From the NCBI GenBank assembly GCA_030691225.1, contig JAUYES010000026.1, positions 1-6,502 on the forward strand: a stretch of 6,502 bases of DNA, in the 5' to 3' direction. The notes beneath the pieces were generated by a model. It made no database searches and was not told where the DNA came from. It saw nothing but the letters and a program-made list of their open reading frames with translations. The position numbers and the translations under genes were made by a program. This stretch comes from Holophaga sp. (GTDB lineage: Bacteria > Acidobacteriota > Holophagae > Holophagales > Holophagaceae). Shown here piece by piece: positions 1 to 4,802 of the stretch (positions are counted from its first letter, which is position 1; each line of letters starts with the position of its first letter).

Positions 1-171
1 CATGATGAAATCCGAAAGCACCAAGTCTGGTTTGGATTCCAAAAGGCGATCCGGAATCTCCATGGCCGACAGAGGTAGCCAGTCTTCCACCTCATAGCCA
101 GCGAGTTCCAAGTAATCGCGCACCAGCCGACGCATCAGCGAGCTATCGTCGATTACCAGAATTTTCGTCAC
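1..171 (-). CDS. CheY-like response regulator, receiver domain (partial, C-terminus beyond left edge)
   Basis: The first 57 codons of a two-component response regulator, read on the minus strand and continuing past the left edge. Receiver domains accept a phosphoryl group from a histidine kinase on a conserved Asp and change partner or DNA binding in response. Visible here: strand beta1 KILVIDD with the acidic pair D8-D9 that binds Mg2+; helix alpha1 starting SSLMRRLVRDYLELAGYEV; and strand beta3 DLVLSDFIM, with D54 as the expected phospho-acceptor. The start is GTG at 171. A GAGG Shine-Dalgarno sequence lies 7 nt upstream, and an in-frame TGA four codons upstream rules out a longer N-terminus. 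The gene diverges from hemH. Whether it is a single-domain CheY type or carries an output domain cannot be seen, and no partner kinase is in view. Confidence 0.9.
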   Translation of the reverse strand, partial: MTKILVIDDSSLMRRLVRDYLELAGYEVEDWLPLSAMEIPDRLLESKPDLVLSDFIM

Positions 172-373
172 AGAGGTGCCTCAGGGCTAGGACTTGAGCA
201 TACCGTGAGCTTTGGGCTGTGTTCAGCAAGGAGCGAATGAAAAGTCTGTTTTGGATCGGCATCAGGATGATTCGAGCGACATCAGAATGAATTGGCGGGA
301 ATCTATCTTTACGACGGTTCGATAATTTCCCTCAGCCTTCGTTTCCTTCCCCAAGAAAATCCGAGGATCTCTC
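172..373. promoter_or_regulatory. Divergent intergenic region between response regulator and hemH
   Basis: About 200 bases separate two divergent starts, so promoters in both directions should lie here. A GATAAT hexamer at 321-326 could be a -10 box for hemH, 47 nt before its ATG, but no convincing TTGACA-like -35 box sits at 16-18 nt from it. A pair of similar 15-mers starting CATCAG lies at 261-275 and 281-295 (12 of 15 identical, 20-bp period) and could be a tandem regulator site. The hemH Shine-Dalgarno GAGG is at 363-366, 7 nt before the ATG. No convincing gene was seen in this stretch. Confidence 0.45.
261..295. repeat. Imperfect direct repeat, 20-bp period, upstream of hemH
   Basis: CATCAGGATGATTCG (261-275) and CATCAGAATGAATTG (281-295) match at 12 of 15 positions, with starts 20 bp apart, about two turns of the helix. 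That spacing suits two protomers bound on one face of the DNA. The position upstream of both divergent genes is where an operator would be. The match is short enough to be chance, so the functional reading is inference only. Confidence 0.35.
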
Positions 374-1342
374 ATGAATTCCATTCAACCCGACACCGCC
401 ATTGTCTTGATGAATCTTGGCGGACCGTTGCGACTGGTGGATATACGACCCTTTCTGCTGAATCTCTTCAATGACCGCGACATCATCCGCTTGGGCCCGG
501 CATTTTTGCAGCCCTTGATTGCGCGACTGATCGTGCGTTCACGCCTAAAGGCGGTGCAAGGCCGCTATGGCGCCATTGGCGGGGGCAGCCCGATCCTGCG
601 CGAAACGGCGGCCCAGGCCAGCGCGCTTCGCAAAGGCTTGCGGGAAGCGGGTCGGCAGGAACCCGTGCAGATTGTATTTCGCTACACCTCCCCACGAGCT
701 AAAGGCGCCCTCCGTTCCCTGGCTTTGCGAGGAATAACCAAGATCCTGCCGGTAACGCTCTACCCCCACGATTGCCGTGCGACCACGGGTTCAAGCTTGG
801 TGGAATTAGAGCGGGAAGCCAGTGCTCAGGGCATCAAGGTGCTTCCCGGTGTCATGCATTACGCCACGGACTCCGATTACCTGGCCTGCATGGAAGCCAC
901 TCTGCGCGCCACGTTGGCGCAGACGCCTGGGGCCACCGTGATCTTCAGCGCCCATAGCCTGCCGGTTAAGCAGATCGAATCGGGCGATCCCTATGAAGCC
1001 GAGATCCACAGGACCATCGATGCCCTGAAGGATCGCCTTGGCGAGGTTCCTGGAGGCTACCGGCTGGGGTACCAGAGCAAGGTTGGTCCCATTAAATGGC
1101 TGACTCCGGCCTTGGAAGAAGTGTTGAAGGAATCGGTCGGGAAGGATGTGGTGATCGTGCCTGTCAGCTTTGTGGGTGAGCACATCGAAACCTTGCACGA
1201 GCTGGATATCGAATACCGCGAGCTGGCGGAAAAGCTCGGCGTGAAACGCTATTTGCGAGTGCCTGCGCCCGGCACGCATCCAGATTTCGTCCGGTGCCTT
1301 GTGCGGCAGACACTCGCAGCGCTGGCGCGCAGCGAGGCATAA
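374..1342 (+). CDS. hemH: Ferrochelatase (heme synthase)
   Basis: Inserts Fe2+ into a porphyrin in the last part of heme biosynthesis (protoporphyrin IX in most Gram-negatives; the sequence alone does not exclude coproporphyrin III). The 322-aa length is normal for bacterial enzymes. Family motifs appear in order: VLMNLGGP near residues 11-18; GGGSPIL at 69-75; LYPHDCRATTGSSL at 129-142; FSAHSLP at 191-197, where H194 corresponds to the catalytic His (human H263); GDPY at 204-207; YQSKVGP at 233-239; and FVGEHIETLHELDIEY at 266-281, where E272 matches human E343. There is no C-terminal membrane or [2Fe-2S] extension, so it should be cytosolic or peripheral. ATG at 374 is preceded by GAGG with 7-nt spacing, and MNS directly before the conserved core supports this start. 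No other heme gene is nearby. The P-H-D-C stretch departs from the commoner P-Q/H-Y-S. Confidence 0.97.
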   Translation: MNSIQPDTAIVLMNLGGPLRLVDIRPFLLNLFNDRDIIRLGPAFLQPLIARLIVRSRLKAVQGRYGAIGGGSPILRETAAQASALRKGLREAGRQEPVQIVFRYTSPRAKGALRSLALRGITKILPVTLYPHDCRATTGSSLVELEREASAQGIKVLPGVMHYATDSDYLACMEATLRATLAQTPGATVIFSAHSLPVKQIESGDPYEAEIHRTIDALKDRLGEVPGGYRLGYQSKVGPIKWLTPALEEVLKESVGKDVVIVPVSFVGEHIETLHELDIEYRELAEKLGVKRYLRVPAPGTHPDFVRCLVRQTLAALARSEA

Positions 1343-1358
1343 AAAACGGATCTCTCCG
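1341..1358 (-). terminator. Weak possible intrinsic terminator, minus strand
   Basis: Read on the minus strand, CGGA-GAGA-TCCG (1358-1347) forms a 4-bp stem closed by a GNRA-type tetraloop and is followed at once by six T residues (1346-1341). That is the shape of a minimal Rho-independent terminator. It would stop leftward transcripts from the DUF2339/DUF3999 operon before they run antisense into hemH. The stem is short, so confidence is low. On the plus strand the hairpin is followed by A residues and would not act as an intrinsic terminator for hemH. Confidence 0.25.
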
Positions 1359-1417
1359 GAAAAATCCACCAAGGGCGGGGTTCAGGCTGTCCTCAATGGG
1401 AGATCGATTTCTTTCCA

Positions 1418-1645
1418 ATCGCTGTTTATCGCTGTGCATCGCTGGTTCAACTCATTTTCGGCCTAGAGCTAAGACGTAGGCAGGCGAAGCGCAACGGTTG
1501 CCCACCGGCGAAATCTCAATATCTGGAATTGCAGAGTAAAGATATTCCACCGAAGGCGATGGCCTACCAGTGGCAATGACTCATGGAGTGCCAGCCAGAA
1601 ACAGTAAAAGACTGTCGCCAGAGATGTACAGCGATACACAGAGAT
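1418..1645. repeat. Inverted-repeat element with 10-bp tandem units in each arm
   Basis: The left arm (1418-1445) and the reverse complement of the right arm (1618-1645) match at 24 of 28 positions without a gap. Each arm is three units of a 10-bp motif of the form ATC(G/T)CTGT plus two variable bases; the third unit ends CTGG. The arms enclose 172 bases containing stem-loops at 1525-1548 (GGAAT/ATTCC), 1571-1593 (TGGCA/TGCCA) and 1601-1615 (ACAGT/ACTGT). No transposase or clear target-site duplication is visible. Possible identities are a MITE-like element, a REP/BIME-type extragenic palindrome, or a structured RNA or bidirectional transcription-end region. Confidence 0.6.
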
Positions 1646-1683
1646 GAAAAGCCAAGTGATCAAGTCAAACAGCTAGGCCAACC

Positions 1684-1707
1684 CTTTTCACACTGATTCG
1701 TGAAGAG
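1684..1707. repeat. Dyad symmetry downstream of DUF3999 gene
   Basis: CTTTTCAC (1684-1691) and GTGAAGAG (1700-1707) can pair over 8 positions around an 8-base loop. On a plus-strand transcript this includes one G-U pair; on a minus-strand transcript one pair becomes a C-A mismatch. On the minus strand a run of seven T residues (1716-1710) comes just before the hairpin, not after it, so this is not a standard Rho-independent terminator for the DUF3999 operon. It may still mark the 3' end of the transcript. Confidence 0.3.
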
Positions 1708-1721
1708 CCAAAAAAACCAGT

Positions 1722-2954
1722 TTACGATTCACGCCTAAATAGTTTCAGCGCCACAAAACCTAATGCCACTACCGCGATTCCGGCAATCCAGGGCAGCCAA
1801 GGCTTCGTCCCTTCCATGGGTTGGGTGGCCTTGGCGATGCCCTGAGGATCGGGTTCGGAATTGCCCAAGGCCAGCGCTTCGCGCTGATAAACCCCACGAC
1901 TGGAATCCGGGAGAGCCGAAAGATTCCCTGGCGCACTCTGCACCTGTCCGCCCATATGCAAAAAGTACCTATTTCCCGCTTCTGCGGGAAATAGAAGGAC
2001 ATCGCGGCGCACGAGTAGTTTCACGGCACTTGGAATGGCGCCCTCCGGCAGGCGAAGGTGCAGGCAGTCCGTGGTCGTCGGCTCTAGGCTGATTCGGTTA
2101 GATATGGTTTCCAACGCCGGCAGGTTCCAAAGTAGCCCGGTCGAGAAAACGCTTCGCTCTCGGTTTACCTCACTATCGCGTTCGCCGGGCGCGGGGGTCA
2201 CTATTTGCACGAAACTGGGCGAAACGGGTGCGACTGGCGGGTTCAAGGTGATCTCGGCGCCAATGATGCGATCCGGCCCATCCAGGCTGAGCTTCCATTG
2301 CCCGCGATTGAGTGCGTCGAGTTTTGGAGAAACCGCCGCATCCTCGGGTCGTGCGCTGGGCTCCGTGGTGGCGGTCACCCGCAGGCCTTTTATCGCAGGT
2401 GCCTTGCCTTGAACGGCATTCAGGGTGATCCGGTAGATCTTGAAATCCCAGGGCACCGAGAGGCTCGTGCGGGTACCCGCATCGCCCAGATCGAAGACGT
2501 GCAGCGGCATATCACGTTGAAAGCTGATGCTGGTGCTGCCCTCCAAGCGCCGACTGACTTCCACGCGGCAGACCCATGGAGCCGCGCCTTTCAATTCCAG
2601 GTCGATCTTCAGTTGTTCGCGCTCACGCACCTGCCAACCCTGGGGGAATTTCAAGACGAATTCCGCTGTCGGTCGGCCCTTGGAATCGGTGCCCACGGCA
2701 AGTTTTTCGAGGTCCAGTTCTCGGGGCTGCCACAGGCCATCGCGTTCCACGAGGTAGGGCACGCGGTTTCCCTGGGCATCACTCAGCCAAAGCTCGGGGA
2801 AGGCCTTTTGGGCTTCACGATCGAGTGGCACCCGAGCCCAGCCATTGGTGGCAGCCGGAGCGATGGCTTTGCGGCGCAGCGCGTCGCGATCCTTCGAGGA
2901 AGCATGTCCACAAGCTGGAAGCAGCATAAGCAGGGCGATGATCAGGTGTTTCAT
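1722..2954 (-). CDS. DUF3999 family envelope protein (signal sequence, C-terminal membrane anchor)
   Basis: A 410-aa protein that fits the DUF3999 family, whose members are typically encoded next to DUF2339 membrane proteins; the biochemical function is unknown. Residues 1-19 form a secretion signal. LLPAC at 11-15 resembles a lipobox with C15 as a possible lipid-modified residue, though cleavage after HA (17-18) is an alternative. The family-like N-terminal region includes VPLDREAQKAFPELWLSDAQ and G-N-R-V-P-Y around residues 42-67. The middle is beta-rich and soluble, presumably periplasmic. A single transmembrane helix, about 386-406 (PWIAGIAVVALGFVALKLF), is followed by RRES, giving a cytoplasmic tail. 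The start overlaps the stop of the DUF2339 gene by ATGA, and AAGGA lies 6 nt before the ATG, so the two are translationally coupled. The family call rests on recognition of sequence and context. Confidence 0.82.
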   Translation of the reverse strand: MKHLIIALLMLLPACGHASSKDRDALRRKAIAPAATNGWARVPLDREAQKAFPELWLSDAQGNRVPYLVERDGLWQPRELDLEKLAVGTDSKGRPTAEFVLKFPQGWQVREREQLKIDLELKGAAPWVCRVEVSRRLEGSTSISFQRDMPLHVFDLGDAGTRTSLSVPWDFKIYRITLNAVQGKAPAIKGLRVTATTEPSARPEDAAVSPKLDALNRGQWKLSLDGPDRIIGAEITLNPPVAPVSPSFVQIVTPAPGERDSEVNRERSVFSTGLLWNLPALETISNRISLEPTTTDCLHLRLPEGAIPSAVKLLVRRDVLLFPAEAGNRYFLHMGGQVQSAPGNLSALPDSSRGVYQREALALGNSEPDPQGIAKATQPMEGTKPWLPWIAGIAVVALGFVALKLFRRES

Positions 2955-4732
2955 TCCTCTTCCTTTCGAGCCAATCGCTGATGGTTCCCGACCAGAGCCG
3001 CGGCAATGATCACGGCACCCACGCCCAGGAAGGCAAGGGCCTTGGTGGGCACATCGGCCCCATCCAAATCGATGCTCATGAGTTTGAGGCTAGCGATACC
3101 CAACCAGGTGTAACCCGCGATGGCCAAGGGCCGCCGGAGACTTCGGTCGGATTCCGAAAGGCCACGAAGCCATTGAGCAGCGCCCAAGGCAGCCCAGATC
3201 AGCGTTATCGCCACGCTGGCGCCGTGCGAAGAACCACCGAACCATCGAATCAGGTGGGCCACCTCTACGGCCAGGGTCACGCCACCCACGAATTCCAACC
3301 CCAGGAAGCCGAAGATGCGGGTGAAGCCCTCGCGGCGAGCTAGCAGGCCCCAGGCAACGGCGGCGAAGAGCCCTTCGGCGAAACGGCTATTGAAGAAGGG
3401 CAGCATGCCGGCCAACCGCGACCCCGGTGCGTAGGAAAAATCCCACACATCAAAGCCATGGCCAATCCAGCGCAGGGAGACGGCGACGGCCATGCCGAAG
3501 GCCATCCAAGTGAGTGTTCGTACACTTTGCTCGTCCCACTCAGGGCGCTCTTCTGCCGCGCCCACACTCCAGGCCAGCCCGATGGAAAACAGACCCCACA
3601 CGGGACCCACCCAATGCCACGCCAGCGCCACCGGCACCGCAACGGCGAGATGACCTGCAGCTAACACCAGCAGGACCAGATCGGCACTGTGATCGCCCAG
3701 GCGTTCCCGCAAGGGCTTGACCAAGGCCAGGTTTACCGCTGCAAAGATCAGCACGGGGATGGCAAAGCCTTCCCGAGCCCACAGAAGCTGCTTCCAAAGC
3801 ACCCAGGACAGGCTGGTGAAGGCGAGCGCAACCACAAACCAAAGGGGAATGGTCGCGGAGGGTTTGGCCTCTTCTTGCCCCGGCAGCCAGATCCAAAGGC
3901 CCGCCATGACGAGATGCAGCACCAACATCAGATACAGGGTACCGGCATCAAAGCTATTCACGTTCATGACGGCAGCCGCCACCAGGGCCCAGGTTCCAAA
4001 GGTCGCCAGGCCTCGTGGGAAGCCCCACTGGGCGCCGATCTTGCCGAGGTAGGGCACGGCTAGCGCCGCCGCCATGAGCACGGCGAGATACACAGTCAAG
4101 GCCACTTCGTGATGCCCGCCCTGGCTGAATACGAGCGGTGCCAGCAATCCCGTCAGAATGGCCACGAAAAGGGCGGCTCCGGATTTTGCCCGAGTGCTTA
4201 GGCCACCGGCTACCAGGGTGCAGACAAAGGTGGCGGCTAGGCCGAGGGTTGGCGGGAAGAAGTGGTATTCAAAGGCCCCCCAGCGGAAAGAAAAGACCAG
4301 GGTGCCGAGGCCCGCCAATAGCAAGGCCGCTCCCAGCTTCGGGCTGCGGCCCAGCAGTAGGCGCGCCGACCCAAAGCTGAGCGCACCGCCCACGACCATG
4401 CTCATCAGGAAGCGCAATTCCGGACCGATCCAGCCTTGCTGAATGGACCAATTCAGGAAGTAAATAGCACCAACTAAAAAGAGAAATGAGCCCGCTGCAG
4501 CGACCCACACGATGGGGTTGGCTGGTTTTTTGGCCACGGCGGGCTTCGGCTGGAAGGGCCTGGGCACCGACATAGGCACGGGCGGCGGAACGCCCACGGG
4601 GATGGGCCCCGTTTGGCGACTTGCGTCTCGGGTCGCCGCCGGGTTGATCTGGGATGAGAGCCACGCGACCTGGGCTTCCAAACGGGAAAGGCGCTCCAGA
4701 AGGTCTGGGGAAACCGGCTCCGGCTCGTGCAT
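2951..4732 (-). CDS. DUF2339 family multi-pass membrane protein (short form)
   Basis: A 593-aa predicted inner-membrane protein of the DUF2339 family, function unknown. Residues 9-30 (LLERLSRLEAQVAWLSSQ) form a short amphipathic or coiled-coil helix. A Pro-rich cytoplasmic linker follows (about 42-72), then some 16-18 hydrophobic segments from residue 74 to 583. Family signatures include IQQGWIGPELRFLM after the first helix (97-110) and the C-terminal R533-R534-P-L ... SLKLMSIDL (548-556), where K550 and D555 sit in the usual K-l-f-l-x-D pattern. Many relatives are 800-1000 aa, so this is a compact version with fewer helices. The start at 4732 has GGAG 5 nt upstream. It is first in a two-gene operon with the DUF3999 gene and is divergent from the NFACT gene. 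Together they probably form an envelope complex; no substrate can be inferred. Confidence 0.88.
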   Translation of the reverse strand: MHEPEPVSPDLLERLSRLEAQVAWLSSQINPAATRDASRQTGPIPVGVPPPVPMSVPRPFQPKPAVAKKPANPIVWVAAAGSFLFLVGAIYFLNWSIQQGWIGPELRFLMSMVVGGALSFGSARLLLGRSPKLGAALLLAGLGTLVFSFRWGAFEYHFFPPTLGLAATFVCTLVAGGLSTRAKSGAALFVAILTGLLAPLVFSQGGHHEVALTVYLAVLMAAALAVPYLGKIGAQWGFPRGLATFGTWALVAAAVMNVNSFDAGTLYLMLVLHLVMAGLWIWLPGQEEAKPSATIPLWFVVALAFTSLSWVLWKQLLWAREGFAIPVLIFAAVNLALVKPLRERLGDHSADLVLLVLAAGHLAVAVPVALAWHWVGPVWGLFSIGLAWSVGAAEERPEWDEQSVRTLTWMAFGMAVAVSLRWIGHGFDVWDFSYAPGSRLAGMLPFFNSRFAEGLFAAVAWGLLARREGFTRIFGFLGLEFVGGVTLAVEVAHLIRWFGGSSHGASVAITLIWAALGAAQWLRGLSESDRSLRRPLAIAGYTWLGIASLKLMSIDLDGADVPTKALAFLGVGAVIIAAALVGNHQRLARKEEE

Positions 4733-4802
4733 GGGAACTCCAGGAAGATTCGTCCAGCGTACCAGACCGCGGCTGAACGAAGGCCTCCGTTATGCTGGTG
4801 CC
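4733..4802. promoter_or_regulatory. Divergent promoter region between DUF2339 and NFACT genes
   Basis: Only 70 bases separate the two divergent starts, so the promoters must overlap or lie inside the neighbouring genes. The leftward gene has a clear GGAG Shine-Dalgarno. The rightward gene has none at a usual distance; instead TATGCT (4791-4796), a plausible -10 hexamer of TAnnnT type, ends 6 nt before its ATG, which would give a leaderless or near-leaderless message. No clear -35 box is visible for either direction. The palindrome at 4776-4791 overlaps this possible -10 box. Confidence 0.45.
4776..4791. promoter_or_regulatory. 16-bp near-perfect palindrome, candidate operator
   Basis: AACGAAGGCCTCCGTT equals its own reverse complement except for one non-complementary pair (A4780 with C4787). 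It sits 12 nt upstream of the NFACT start and abuts the TATGCT hexamer. Its size and position suit a homodimeric regulator that would control one or both divergent operons. No known regulator consensus is recognised, and a chance dyad in GC-rich DNA is possible. Confidence 0.35.

Larger units (their letters stand above)
1343..1721. other. Convergent intergenic gap holding a repeat-like non-coding element
   Basis: This 379-base gap lies between the 3' ends of hemH and the DUF3999 gene. It is visibly richer in A+T than the flanking genes and has no credible coding sequence. A 64-codon minus-strand reading frame (1663-1469) exists, but its translation is rich in F, W, R and C and has no recognisable family. 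The gap contains an inverted repeat with 10-bp substructure, three small stem-loops between the arms, and a further dyad near 1684-1707. Together these look like a dispersed non-coding repeat rather than a decayed gene. Membership of a repeat family is inferred and cannot be tested from one copy. Confidence 0.6.

Noticed and set aside
216..227. Small hairpin GCTG-TGTT-CAGC in the leader region of hemH
   Set aside because: A 4-bp stem with no extension or associated T run is expected by chance in this composition.
292..474. 60-codon plus-strand reading frame before hemH
   Set aside because: It runs into hemH in another frame, has no recognised family, and covers the expected promoter and leader of hemH.
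806..1372. 188-codon minus-strand reading frame
   Set aside because: It is antisense to hemH, whose motifs are all intact; no family features are seen in the antisense product.
1418..1445. Possible CRISPR-like array from the 10-bp repeated units
   Set aside because: Units are contiguous, only 10 bp long and lack spacers, so this is a short tandem repeat, not a CRISPR array.
1469..1663. 64-codon minus-strand reading frame in the convergent gap
   Set aside because: It overlaps the inverted-repeat element, has an aromatic/Arg-rich composition unlike the real genes and has no clear ribosome binding site; more likely an accident of the repeat.
1684..1720. Rho-independent terminator of the DUF2339/DUF3999 operon
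   Set aside because: The T run lies before the hairpin in the direction of transcription, and the stem has a mismatch in that strand, so the standard arrangement is missing.
2205..2981. 258-codon plus-strand reading frame
   Set aside because: It is antisense to the DUF3999 gene, which has a signal peptide, membrane helix and coupled start. The plus-strand product has no recognisable domain and arises from GC-biased codon use.
4512..4802. 97-codon upstream extension of the NFACT reading frame
   Set aside because: It lies mainly antisense to the start of the DUF2339 gene and translates to Gly/Arg-rich low-complexity sequence. The family-like N-terminus starts at ATG 4803.
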